Of a stretch of 64,000 nt of DNA, positions 16,072-26,562 are shown piece after piece (position 1 is the first letter of the stretch; every line of letters begins with the position of its first letter). Under the pieces are notes generated by a model. The model did not search any database and was not told where the DNA came from. It saw only the letters and a program-made list of their open reading frames with translations. The stretch is from Acidimicrobiia bacterium (GTDB taxonomy: Bacteria > Actinomycetota > Acidimicrobiia > Acidimicrobiales > Poriferisodalaceae): NCBI GenBank assembly GCA_022820505.1, contig JAJEFK010000044.1, positions 62,001 through 126,000 of the forward strand. The letters run 5' to 3'. Made by a program: the position numbers and the translations under genes.

Positions 16072-17226
16072 ATGCGGCGCACCATCTTCGACGACGAGCA
16101 CGAGATGTTCCGCGAGACGGCCAAAGCCTTCGTGGAGCGCGAGATCGTCCCCAACCACGAGAAATGGGAAGCCGACGGCAAAATCGACAAGGCCATGTTC
16201 CGCAAGGCGGGAGACGTGGGCCTGCTGGCGACCGCCGTCGACGAGCGGTACGGCGGCGGCGGGGTTCTCGACTTCCGCTACAACGCCATCGTCAACGAGG
16301 AAGTCCACGCCTCGGGCGCGGCCAGCTCGGGGCAGTGCATGACGCTGCACAACGACATCTGCCTGCCGTACTTCATCAACCTCTGCACTGACGAGCAGGC
16401 CGAGCGCTGGATGCCGGGCCTCGCCAGCGGCGAGCTGATGAGCGCCATCGCCATGACCGAGCCGGGGACCGGCTCCGATCTGGCCTCGATCACCACCACG
16501 GCGGTGCGTTCGGGCGACGGCTACGTGGTGAACGGCGCCAAGACGTTCATCACCAACGGCATCAACTCCGACCTGGTGATCGTGGCGGCCAAGACCGACC
16601 CCACCGAGAAGCACCGGGGCATGTCGCTGATCGTGCTCGAAGAGGGCATGGAGGGCTTCGAGCGGGGCCGCAATCTCGACAAGCTGGGCCTGAAGTCCCA
16701 GGACACGGCCGAGCTGTTCTTCGACGACGTGTTCGTGCCCGAGGAGAACCTGCTGGGCGGCGAGGGCAACGGGTTCCTGCACCTGGTGCGGAACCTGCCC
16801 CAAGAACGCCTGTCGATCGCGGTGGGCGGGGTGGCGCACGCGCAGGCGGCGTTCGACTGGACGGTGGACTATGTCGGCGAGCGCACAGCGTTCGGCCAGA
16901 CCATCGCCTCGTTCCAGAACACCCGCTTCGAGCTGGCCGAGATGAAGACCGAGCTCGACATTGCCTGGGTGTTCGTGGACCGGCAGATCGAGGCGCTCAA
17001 TGCCGGCGAGCTGACCGCCACCGACGCCGCCGAGGCCAAGTGGTGGGTGACCGAGATGCAGCTGCGGCTCATCACCCGCTGCCTGCAGCTGTTCGGCGGC
17101 TACGGCTACATGAGCGAGTTCCCGATCTCCAAGGCGTACGCGGACGCCCGGATCCAGACCATCTACGGCGGCACCACCGAGATCATGAAGGAGATCATCG
17201 GCCGCGAAGTCGCCGGCACCCGGTAG
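16072..17226 (+). CDS. Acyl-CoA dehydrogenase
   Basis: FAD enzyme that introduces the alpha-beta double bond in acyl-CoAs. 384 residues, standard length. The N-terminal helix bundle begins MRRTIFDDEHEMFRETAK; AMTEPGTGSDLASI is the flavin/substrate signature; LFGGYGYMSEFPISKAYADA and IYGGTTEIMKEII form the C-terminal domain, the latter with the catalytic base Glu in the common short/medium-chain position. ATG at 16072 starts at the conserved N-terminus. It is followed after 10 bases by a 3-hydroxyacyl-CoA dehydrogenase gene, so the two probably act in one fatty-acid or branched-acyl beta-oxidation route. Confidence 0.95.
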   Translation: MRRTIFDDEHEMFRETAKAFVEREIVPNHEKWEADGKIDKAMFRKAGDVGLLATAVDERYGGGGVLDFRYNAIVNEEVHASGAASSGQCMTLHNDICLPYFINLCTDEQAERWMPGLASGELMSAIAMTEPGTGSDLASITTTAVRSGDGYVVNGAKTFITNGINSDLVIVAAKTDPTEKHRGMSLIVLEEGMEGFERGRNLDKLGLKSQDTAELFFDDVFVPEENLLGGEGNGFLHLVRNLPQERLSIAVGGVAHAQAAFDWTVDYVGERTAFGQTIASFQNTRFELAEMKTELDIAWVFVDRQIEALNAGELTATDAAEAKWWVTEMQLRLITRCLQLFGGYGYMSEFPISKAYADARIQTIYGGTTEIMKEIIGREVAGTR

Positions 17227-17236
17227 GCAGTGGGCC

Positions 17237-18529
17237 GTGAGAACCATCAACTCAGTAGCGATCATCGGCGCAGGCACGATGGGCGCCGGCATCGCCGCAG
17301 CATCCGCGGCGGCAGGGTGCCGGGTGCTCGTGCTCGACGCTGACCCCGAGGCGGCCCAGCGTGCGCTGGACGGCGTCGACGAGCAATGCCGGGATCTGGT
17401 CAGCATCGGCACGGTCGACGACCGGCTCGACGACATCGCCGGCTACGACTGGGTGTGCGAGGCGGTCATCGAGGATCTGGCCACCAAGCGCGAGCTGTTC
17501 GAGCGGCTCGAAGCCGCGCGCAGCGACGGCTCGGTCGTCTCGTCGAACACGTCGGGCATCCCGTTGCGCCAGATCTCCGACGGCATGAGCGAGCGGTTCC
17601 GCCGTGATGTGGCGATCACCCACTTCTTCAACCCCGTGCGGGTGATGAAGCTGTTCGAGCTGGTGCCCGGCGAGGACACCGAGCCCGAGGTGATCGGCGC
17701 CTTCGCCCGTTTCGGTGCCGAGCGGCTGGGCAAGGGGGTGGTGCACGCCAAGGACACCGTCAACTTCATCGGCAACCGCATCGGCTGCTTCTTCATGCTG
17801 TCCGGCCTGCACATGGCCAAGCCGTTCCTGGCAGACGGCATGACCCAGGAGACCATCGACGCCGTACTGGGCGCGCCGGTCGGGCTGCCGCCCACCGGCC
17901 TGTACGGGCTCATCGATCTCATCGGCCTGGACGTCATGGAGCTGGTGGGCGCCAACCTGGCCCAGAACCTGCCGGCGGGCGATCAGGGGCTCGAGTTCAC
18001 TGCGTTTCCCGCAGCGGAACAGGACATGGCCGACCGGGGCCAGCTCGGCCGCAAGACCGGCGGCGGTTTCAGCCGGCGGACCAAGCTCGACGACGGGTCC
18101 CGCAAGGCCGAGACGTTCGATCTGCTGACCGGCGAATGGCGCCCGGCCTCGGCGCCCGATCTCGAAGGCGTGCCCGCAGACCTGGGCGAGGTGATGTTCG
18201 CCGACTCCCCGCAGGGCGAGCTGGCCCGGCACATCTTCGGCGGCACGCTGGCCTACGCGGCCGACCTGGTGCCCGAGATCGCCGACGACATCGCGAATGT
18301 CGACAACGCCATCCGCTGGGGCTTCAACTGGGTGCACGGCCCGTTCGAGATGCTCGACCACCTCGGCCCCGCCCGGGTGATCGAGTTCCTGCGCGGCATC
18401 GACGCCCCGCTGCCGGCCATGCTCGCCACGCTCGAAGCCTCCGGCCAGCCCACCTTCTACACCCAGTCAGCTGACGGCACCCGCAGCCAGCTCATGCCCG
18501 ACGGCGCGATCGCACCAGTCGAGAGCTGA
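17237..18529 (+). CDS. 3-hydroxyacyl-CoA dehydrogenase (no hydratase domain)
   Basis: NAD-dependent oxidation of 3-hydroxyacyl-CoA to 3-ketoacyl-CoA. 430 residues from GTG 17237. The Rossmann motif VAIIGAGTMGAGIAAASAAA is at residues 7-26, VCEAVIEDLATKRELF and SSNTSGIPL follow, and the catalytic His is in ITHFFNPVRVMKLFELV. DTVNFIGNRIG begins the C-terminal helical domain; a second such half (NAIRWGFNWVHGPFEMLD) is present. Related long actinobacterial proteins of ~700-800 residues continue into an enoyl-CoA hydratase domain; this one stops instead. Whether that domain was lost or is encoded elsewhere cannot be seen. It converges with folP. Confidence 0.92.
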   Translation: MRTINSVAIIGAGTMGAGIAAASAAAGCRVLVLDADPEAAQRALDGVDEQCRDLVSIGTVDDRLDDIAGYDWVCEAVIEDLATKRELFERLEAARSDGSVVSSNTSGIPLRQISDGMSERFRRDVAITHFFNPVRVMKLFELVPGEDTEPEVIGAFARFGAERLGKGVVHAKDTVNFIGNRIGCFFMLSGLHMAKPFLADGMTQETIDAVLGAPVGLPPTGLYGLIDLIGLDVMELVGANLAQNLPAGDQGLEFTAFPAAEQDMADRGQLGRKTGGGFSRRTKLDDGSRKAETFDLLTGEWRPASAPDLEGVPADLGEVMFADSPQGELARHIFGGTLAYAADLVPEIADDIANVDNAIRWGFNWVHGPFEMLDHLGPARVIEFLRGIDAPLPAMLATLEASGQPTFYTQSADGTRSQLMPDGAIAPVES

Positions 18530-18541
18530 CCCGCCAGCTCC

Positions 18542-19438
18542 TCAGAGGGCGGGGCGGACGATGGCGTCGGTCATCTGGATCGCCTGCATCATCTCGGCAG
18601 CGTCGTGCACACGCACCACGTCGATGCCTGCACAGACAGCAGCCACGATGGTGGAAGCCGTCCCGAAGAGGCGATCGCCGGGCTTGGTGTCGGTGACGGC
18701 GCCGATCGTGGACTTGCGCGATGTGCCGATGAGCACCGGCAGCTCCAGTGCCCACATCTCGGGCAGGCGCCGCATCATCTCGAGGTTCTGCGACACGCCG
18801 AACCCGAAGCCGAAGCCTGGGTCGACGATGATCCGATCAGTGCCCACGCCGGCATCGGCGCAGATCTGCAGGCTGGCTTCCAGCCCGGTCGTCACATCGG
18901 CGACGAGGTCGGTATGGGGCCTGCCGCGCTGGTTGTGCATGATGACCGCGGCCGCCCCGCGCTCGGCTACGAGCGGCGCCATGCCGGGATCGAGACGGAA
19001 TCCGGTGATGTCGTTCACGACCGACGCGCCGGCATCGAGGGCGGGAGCCGCCACCTCGGCCCAGGTGGTGTCGACCGAGATCGGAAGGTCAGCCCCAATC
19101 CGGTCCAGCTCGGCCCGGACGGCGTCGATGACCCGTACGGCGCGGCGTCGCTCCACCTCCAGCGGCGTGGGCTCGGCGCCGGGCCGGCTGGACGCGCCGC
19201 CGATGTCGATGATGTCCACCCCGGCTGCTGCCAGCTCTCGCGCCAAGGCCAGTGCCTCGTCGAGCCGATCCGCGATGCCGTCGCCCGAGAACGAGTCTTC
19301 CGTGGCGTTGATGATGCCCATGACGAACGTGCGGGTGCCCCACTCCCAGCACGGTCCGCGGCCGGGATCCCACCAGCCATGCCGGTAGCGGCGCCGGATC
19401 GGCCAGCCCGGCTGCATGTGCGGCCCGGCCACGCTCAA
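18542..19438 (-). CDS. folP: Dihydropteroate synthase
   Basis: Condenses 4-aminobenzoate with hydroxymethyl-dihydropterin pyrophosphate; the sulfonamide target. Motifs in order: VMGIINATEDSFSGDG (pterin loop 1), DIIDIGGASSRPGAEPTP (loop 2), VSVDTTWAEVA-like strand, VVNDITGF, IIVDPGFGFGFG and LIGTSRKSTIG. The loop-1 motif is usually NVTPDSFSDGG; here it is NATEDSFSGDG. Up to 298 residues. The start is uncertain: TTG 19438 and GTG 19432 overlap or abut the polyprenyl synthase stop (translational coupling), and ATG 19417 is a third option. It is separated from folB/folK by 3 kb and reversed. Confidence 0.94.
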   Translation of the reverse strand: MSVAGPHMQPGWPIRRRYRHGWWDPGRGPCWEWGTRTFVMGIINATEDSFSGDGIADRLDEALALARELAAAGVDIIDIGGASSRPGAEPTPLEVERRRAVRVIDAVRAELDRIGADLPISVDTTWAEVAAPALDAGASVVNDITGFRLDPGMAPLVAERGAAAVIMHNQRGRPHTDLVADVTTGLEASLQICADAGVGTDRIIVDPGFGFGFGVSQNLEMMRRLPEMWALELPVLIGTSRKSTIGAVTDTKPGDRLFGTASTIVAAVCAGIDVVRVHDAAEMMQAIQMTDAIVRPAL

Positions 19439-20466
19439 TCGGCGCCCGCGGCGGCTGCAGCCCCGGCCGACGAGGGCAGCGCGCTGAGCAGGTTCGACGC
19501 GGCCGCACGCAGGCCGACGACCCCAGGTGTGGCGCCGAGCGGCGCCAGCGCATCGAGGGCCGCGGTCACATAGCGCTGCGCGGTCCGCACCGAGCTGGCG
19601 ATCTCGGGACCGTCCACCACGATCGTCCGGGCCCGATCCCGCCGGTCGTCGTCCAGCGGCTCGCCGAGCAGCTCGCTCAGGCGCTCGCTGTCCGGGTATC
19701 CATCGGCCAGCATGCGGATCACCGGCAGCGTGTACACCCCTTCACGCAGGTCGTTGCCCGAGGGCTTGCCGAGCTCCTCGTCGGAGGCCACCAGGTCGAG
19801 CACGTCGTCGACGATCTGGAAGGCCATGCCGTAGGCGAGCCCGAAGCTGGTCAGGCGGTCCAAGGCTTCGGCGTCGACGCCCGCTACCAGCCCGCCGATG
19901 CGGCACGACGTTGCGTACAGCTCGGCAGTCTTGCCCTGGATGGCCAGGAAGTACTGGTCTTCGGTGCGGCCCCGGTCATAGATCAGCTGCAGCTCGCGCA
20001 CCTGCCCCTCGCACAGCCGGCCGATGGTGGCAGCCAGCAGGGCGGCCACCTCGGTGCCCAGCGATGCCGCCAGCTCCGACGCCTTGGCCAGCAGGAAGTC
20101 GCCGGCCAGGATCGCCTTCAGGTTGCCCCAGCGGTGGTTCACCGCCTCGATGCCGCGCCGGGTCTCCGCGTCGTCCATGACGTCGTCGTGGTACAGCGAG
20201 CCCAGATGCACGAGCTCCACCGCGACGCCGCCGCACACCATGTCATCGGTGACCGCGTCGGGCGCAGCGCCATGGGGATCGAGCGCGAGCGCCGACGCGA
20301 TGACGAATGCGGGCCGCAGCCGCTTGCCGCCCGCGGGGATCAGGTGCGAGGTCACCTCGGTGAGGAACTCGTCGCCGGTGACCGCCGCAGCGCGCAGGGC
20401 CGTCTCCACACGGGCCAGATCAGCGTCGGCATCGGGCCGGGCCTGCAACGGGGAAAGGGTCGCCAC
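19435..20466 (-). CDS. Polyprenyl diphosphate synthase
   Basis: trans-Prenyltransferase, 343 residues from GTG 20466. The first aspartate-rich motif is in LVHLGSLYHDDVMDDAETRRG and the second in FQIVDDVLDLVASDEELGKP; GKRLRPAFVIASAL and GKTAELYATSCRIGG are further conserved sites. Product length cannot be read safely from sequence; the small residues before the first motif favour a long-chain product such as the menaquinone side chain (heptaprenyl/octaprenyl type). The gene overlaps folP downstream by four bases and is divergent from clpC, sharing a 110-base upstream region. Confidence 0.93.
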   Translation of the reverse strand: MATLSPLQARPDADADLARVETALRAAAVTGDEFLTEVTSHLIPAGGKRLRPAFVIASALALDPHGAAPDAVTDDMVCGGVAVELVHLGSLYHDDVMDDAETRRGIEAVNHRWGNLKAILAGDFLLAKASELAASLGTEVAALLAATIGRLCEGQVRELQLIYDRGRTEDQYFLAIQGKTAELYATSCRIGGLVAGVDAEALDRLTSFGLAYGMAFQIVDDVLDLVASDEELGKPSGNDLREGVYTLPVIRMLADGYPDSERLSELLGEPLDDDRRDRARTIVVDGPEIASSVRTAQRYVTAALDALAPLGATPGVVGLRAAASNLLSALPSSAGAAAAAGAD

Positions 20467-20576
20467 GGCGCAACCGTAAACGACGGCGACAGCAAGGAGC
20501 GATGCGGCAGGGCATCGTTACACTGCGCTCAGGAGACCTTCGGCACCGTGTGCCGGGCTCAATCCGGGAGGGCCCA

Positions 20577-23078
<2,502 letters not shown>

Positions 23079-23166
23079 GCGTGTTCCGGCGAGTGCCTGC
23101 GTGCGGTTCGCCCGAACGTGAGACGCCGCGCAGATAGCTGGCCTCCTGTTGTCGCACCATTTGCTC

Positions 23167-23230
23167 CCCGCTCTTGTTCGCTGTCGCTCACGGGCCGCTC
23201 GGGCCCCGGCTTCGCCTGCCGGCTCAGCCT
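23167..23230 (-). repeat. Interspersed repeat, copy B (inverted)
   Basis: On the minus strand it reads GAGGCTGAGCCGGCAGGCGA, then the core GGCCCGAGCGGCCCGTGAGC (complement of 23186-23205), then a CGAACAAGAGCGGGGA tail. It lies between clpC and the lipoprotein gene, ending about 30 bases before the latter's start. The frame giving EAEPAGEAGARAARERQR is open throughout the element even though it is not within a gene here. Confidence 0.8.
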
Positions 23231-23259
23231 CCGACGCTCGTCACAACCCGCGGCGGCGC

Positions 23260-24072
23260 ATGTTGTGCGCTGCGCTGGCAGGCGTCGCCGTGCTGGTGAT
23301 GGCGGCGGGCTGCCGGGTGGACATCGTCGTCGACATCGACGTCGCGCATGACGGCGCCGGTGAGGTCACCGTGGAGATCACGTTCGACGAAGAGGTGATG
23401 CGGTGGGTGCCCGACCTGGGCGAGCTCATCGTGACCGACGGATTGGTCGGGTGGGACGTCCGGCAGTTCGGCGAGCAGACGCCCGCGGGCGAGCGCCTCC
23501 GGGTGGTGGCAGCCAAGCGCTTCTCTTCGCCCGCCGAGTTGGCAGCGGTGCTCGCAGAGATCGACCGGCCGGCGGATGGCTCTGCGGGATTGTTCCGGTC
23601 AGCGACGTTCGTCGGCTCGCGCGACGGGGCGCACGTGAGGTACGACCTGACGGTGACCGTCGGCTTGGACCGGCCGGTTGCCGGGCTCGTGAATCCGGCT
23701 ACTGCCGATGCGCTGGAAGGCGAGCTGTTCGGGTTGCCGATATCTGAGATCGAGGCGCGGGCGGGGGCGCCGCTTGACGAGCTGGTGACGCTGGTGGTGC
23801 GGGCGACGGTTCCTCAGGGGGCGGGGAGCTTGCCTGTTGACGGCGCGATGACGTTGAACGAGGGGGGTGTTCGGGAGCTGCGGGTTTCGGGTGAGCTGCT
23901 GGATGCTGAGCTGGCTGCGGCTGAGGGGGAGGCTGAGCGACTTGCTGAGCGGGCTTCGCGAGGAACCCGGATCGCCGTGATCTGGTGGATAGTCCTCGGT
24001 TTGATCGTCTTGGTTGTGCTTGTTGTTGCTCTTCGGGGTCGGCGTCGCCGGCGCGGGCTCACCTTCCGTTAG
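23260..24072 (+). CDS. Membrane-anchored lipoprotein (LppM/DUF3153-like)
   Basis: 270 residues. The ATG at 23260 gives a lipoprotein signal (hydrophobic core LAGVAVLVMAAGC, with lipobox Cys18), after which the protein is outside the membrane. An extracytoplasmic beta-rich domain follows (VDIVVDIDVAHDGAGEVTVE at its start), with a C-terminal membrane helix (WWIVLGLIVLVVLVVAL) and a basic RGRRRRRG tail. This lipobox, sandwich domain and C-terminal helix layout is that of the LppM-like/DUF3153 family. A longer in-frame start at 23149 is rejected because it would run through repeat copy B and hide the signal peptide. Toward the 3' end the codons become strongly T- and G-ending. Function is unknown. 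Confidence 0.75.
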   Translation: MLCAALAGVAVLVMAAGCRVDIVVDIDVAHDGAGEVTVEITFDEEVMRWVPDLGELIVTDGLVGWDVRQFGEQTPAGERLRVVAAKRFSSPAELAAVLAEIDRPADGSAGLFRSATFVGSRDGAHVRYDLTVTVGLDRPVAGLVNPATADALEGELFGLPISEIEARAGAPLDELVTLVVRATVPQGAGSLPVDGAMTLNEGGVRELRVSGELLDAELAAAEGEAERLAERASRGTRIAVIWWIVLGLIVLVVLVVALRGRRRRRGLTFR

Positions 24073-24316
24073 TTGCGCTTGGGCTTCTGGGTGCCGGGCA
24101 GGGGAGGGCAGTGGCACCCGTGCTTCAAACATGCGCAGCGCCGCCCGTGACGAGGTGGATGGGCTGTGGCGCTGCGAACTGCGCGCGGGCACCACTGCCC
24201 TCCCCAGCCCTTGTCTCGTGGTGTCCTGGACCGGGGTGCTTCGTGACTGTGCGCGGGTGCCGCTGCCCTCCCGAGCCCTTGTCTCGTGGTGTCCCTCACG
24301 GGGGCAGACTTGGCGG
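24073..24316. repeat. Repeat-filled intergenic region before ispD
   Basis: This 244-base gap holds two direct copies of a ~55-base unit, at 24178-24234 and 24244-24301, both containing GAGCCCTTGTCTCGTGGTGT or CAGCCCTTGTCTCGTGGTGT. A third partial copy is inverted at 24096-24123 (GGCAGGGGAGGGCAGTGGCA). The inverted copy can pair with either direct copy to form long alternative hairpins around a CACTGCCCTCCC block. No convincing ORF is present. Confidence 0.75.
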
Positions 24317-25015
24317 GTGACTCGGACTTGGGCGATCGTGTTGGCCGCTGGGGGTGGGACTCGGTTCGGGGCAGTTGCCGGTGGGGCTTCGAAGGTGATG
24401 GTTCCTGTTGCTGGGCGCTCGATGGTTGCTTGGAGCGTTGACTCAGCTCGGGCAGCTTGTGATGGGGTCACGTTGGTGGTGCCTGTGCAGATGGTTGACG
24501 AGTTGGCGGACGGCGCCCATGGCGTTGATGTCGTGGTGGCTGGTGGGGGGACTCGGTCGGGGTCGGTTCGGGCTGGGTTGGCGACCGTTCCTGACGATGT
24601 TGATGTGGTGGTTTGTCATGACGCTGCTCGGCCGGGGGCTTCGGTGGGGTTGTTCGAGCGCGTGATTGCTGCTGTTCGGGGTGGGGTTGATGCTGCTGTG
24701 CCGGCGCTGGCGGTCAGCGACACGCTGAAGCGGGTGCCGGAGTGGGGCGACTCGGGGGGAGTTGTTGCTGGGACGGTGGACCGTTCGGGGTTGTTCGGGG
24801 TGCAGACGCCGCAGGCGTTTCGGCGGGAGGCGCTGGTGGCTGCGCATGCCGGGGCGCCTGAGGCCACTGACGATGCTGCGCTGGTGGAGGCTGCGGGGGG
24901 CGCCGTGATGGCGGTGCCGGGCGAGGCGGCCGCGCACAAGGTCACTACTGCCGCGGATCTTGTGGTGGTGGAGGCGCTGCTGGGTGGCCGCGGTGCTGGC
25001 GGCGACGGGCTCTAG
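24317..25015 (+). CDS. ispD: 2-C-methyl-D-erythritol 4-phosphate cytidylyltransferase
   Basis: MEP-pathway enzyme that makes CDP-methylerythritol. 232 residues from GTG 24317. The nucleotide-binding loop is IVLAAGGGTRFG, with the catalytic Arg and the downstream Lys in SKVMVPVAGRSM. Later motifs are VVCHDAARPGAS, AVPALAVSDTLKRV, and GLFGVQTPQAFRREAL, all typical. The codon bias differs from most neighbours: many GCT, GTT and GGG codons, giving a G- and T-rich coding strand. It is followed 11 bases later by ispF, the usual partner order. Earlier in-frame starts read through the repeat region and are rejected. Confidence 0.95.
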   Translation: MTRTWAIVLAAGGGTRFGAVAGGASKVMVPVAGRSMVAWSVDSARAACDGVTLVVPVQMVDELADGAHGVDVVVAGGGTRSGSVRAGLATVPDDVDVVVCHDAARPGASVGLFERVIAAVRGGVDAAVPALAVSDTLKRVPEWGDSGGVVAGTVDRSGLFGVQTPQAFRREALVAAHAGAPEATDDAALVEAAGGAVMAVPGEAAAHKVTTAADLVVVEALLGGRGAGGDGL

Positions 25016-25026
25016 CGTCAACTGGC

Positions 25027-25536
25027 GTGAGTGCTGCTGACGGCGGGGCTGGGCTGGCGATGCGGGTGGGGCATGGGTATGACGCCCATCCGTTTGCCGA
25101 TGCCGATGCTTCGGGGCGGATACTGGTGCTGGGCGGGGTTCGGTTTCCGGGTGAACTGCCGCTGGTGGGTCACAGCGATGCCGATGTTGTTGCTCATGCG
25201 GTGATCGATGCGATGTTGAGTGCTGCGGGGCTCGGCGACATCGGCACGCAGTTTCCTGACAGCGATGAGCGCTGGCGGGGTGCTGACAGCATCGAGATGC
25301 TGCGGCAGGTCTCGGCGCTGCTCGCGGAGGGCGGTTGGATGTTGGCCAATGCCGACTGCACGGTGATCTGCGACCGGCCGATGATCGCCCCGCACCGTGA
25401 TCAGATGCAGGAGCGGCTCAGCTGCGCAGCCGGCGGACCGGTGACGGTCTGCGGCAAGCGCACTGAGGGACTGGGCGTTTCCGGCGGCATCGTGGCTCAT
25501 GCCGTGGCGCTCGTAGTTGCCGGACGCCAACAATGA
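25027..25536 (+). CDS. ispF: 2-C-methyl-D-erythritol 2,4-cyclodiphosphate synthase
   Basis: Cyclises CDP-methylerythritol 2-phosphate with loss of CMP. 169 residues from GTG 25027. The metal site is in RVGHGYDAHPF (Asp and His), and LVGHSDADVVAHAVIDAM supplies the third His. LGDIGTQFPDSDERWRGADS and NADCTVICDRPMIAPH follow, ending with the signature TVCGKRTEGLGVSGGIVAHA, where the family more often has KATTTEGLGF. The first ~13 residues are extra; an internal ATG just before RVGHGYD could be the real start. The gene continues the T-rich codon style of ispD in its first half and overlaps rlmB by ATGA. Confidence 0.96.
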   Translation: MSAADGGAGLAMRVGHGYDAHPFADADASGRILVLGGVRFPGELPLVGHSDADVVAHAVIDAMLSAAGLGDIGTQFPDSDERWRGADSIEMLRQVSALLAEGGWMLANADCTVICDRPMIAPHRDQMQERLSCAAGGPVTVCGKRTEGLGVSGGIVAHAVALVVAGRQQ

Positions 25537-26456
25537 GCGCAGAACGGGGCGAGCGGCGCGGCGCTCCTTCACGCCGCGGGCGGGGGTCTGCTCCCCAACG
25601 CAGCGAGCGCAGCAATCGTTCTCCAGGTCGTGGACACGGGAGACAGCAGCGGGGCGCCTCGAATCAGGCACAGGCTGGCCGGCCGCAGGGACGGCCGAAG
25701 GGTCTCGGCGGGGATCACGTGGAAGGCCGGCAGGCCGTGCGCGAGCTGCTGCGGGCCGGCAAGCGCAGGGTGCACGAGGTGCTGATCTCCGAGGACGCGC
25801 ACTCGGCGGCCACGCTCGCCGAGATCGTCGACCTCGCCGGCGACCGGCGGGTGCCGGTGCGCGAGGTCACCCGCCGCAAGCTGGACGAGGCAGCGCTCAC
25901 CGCCGCACCGCAGGGCGTGATCGCCAAGGCCGCCGCCGTTCAGCCCGTGCCGCTGGAAGAGCTGGCCAGACCCGCAGGGAACACGCTGCCGCTCGTCGTG
26001 GCCACCGACGGCGTCACCGACCCGGGCAATCTCGGCGCCATCCTGCGCACCGCAGAGGTCGCCGGTGCCACCGGTGTCGTGCTCACCAGCCACCGTTCGG
26101 CCAACCTCACGCCGGCCGCCGTGAAGGCCGCCGCGGGCGCCATCGAGTACCTGCCCATCGCCTTGGTCGGCGGCCTGCCCGCTGCGCTCGCCAAGCTCCG
26201 CGACGCCGGCCTGTGGGCCATCGGTCTCGACGGCTACGCACCGGACGGGCTCGAATCGCTGCGGGTCGGCGACGAGCCGCTGGTGCTGGTGCTGGGCGCC
26301 GAGGGACGCGGCCTGTCGGCGCTGGTGGAGCGCCGGTGCGATCAGGTGGTGTCGATCCCGGTGCTCGGTCGCATCGAATCGCTCAACGTGGCTGCCGCTG
26401 CAGCCGTGGCCCTGTTCGACATCGCCCGCGCCCGCGGCTCAGCCTCTGCGCCCTGA
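25533..26456 (+). CDS. rlmB: 23S rRNA (guanosine-2'-O-)methyltransferase RlmB-like (TrmH/SpoU family)
   Basis: SPOUT-class methyltransferase. 307 residues; the ATG overlaps the ispF stop (ATGA at 25533). The first ~60 residues are a basic, Arg/Gly/Gln-rich unstructured tail, likely RNA-binding. The substrate-binding domain starts GDHVEGRQAVRELLRAGKR. The knotted SAM domain holds the three SpoU motifs: DGVTDPGNLGAILRTAEVAG, LVLVLGAEGRGLS and IPVLGRIESLNVAAAAAVAL. In many actinobacteria cysS lies between ispF and this gene; here it does not. Codon use returns to the C-ending style of the rest of the window. Confidence 0.92.
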   Translation: MSAERGERRGAPSRRGRGSAPQRSERSNRSPGRGHGRQQRGASNQAQAGRPQGRPKGLGGDHVEGRQAVRELLRAGKRRVHEVLISEDAHSAATLAEIVDLAGDRRVPVREVTRRKLDEAALTAAPQGVIAKAAAVQPVPLEELARPAGNTLPLVVATDGVTDPGNLGAILRTAEVAGATGVVLTSHRSANLTPAAVKAAAGAIEYLPIALVGGLPAALAKLRDAGLWAIGLDGYAPDGLESLRVGDEPLVLVLGAEGRGLSALVERRCDQVVSIPVLGRIESLNVAAAAAVALFDIARARGSASAP

Positions 26457-26489
26457 AGTCCGGAGTGCCGCCCATACGCTGGGACCGGC

Positions 26490-26562
26490 GCCCGAGTAGC
26501 TCAACGGCCAGAGCACCGCTCTTGTAAAGCGGGGGTTGTGGGTTCGATTCCCACCTCGGGCT
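26490..26562 (+). tRNA. tRNA-Thr(TGT)
   Basis: Full cloverleaf of 73 nt: acceptor GCCCGAG/CTCGGGC, D-stem GCTC/GAGC, anticodon stem CCGCT/AGCGG with loop CTTGTAA (anticodon TGT), T-stem GTGGG/CCCAC with loop TTCGATT, discriminator T at 26562. CCA is not encoded. The acceptor and T-stem sequences equal those of tRNA-Thr(CGT) at 10.7 kb. Its last base is also the last base of the convergent oxidoreductase stop codon. Confidence 0.96.
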
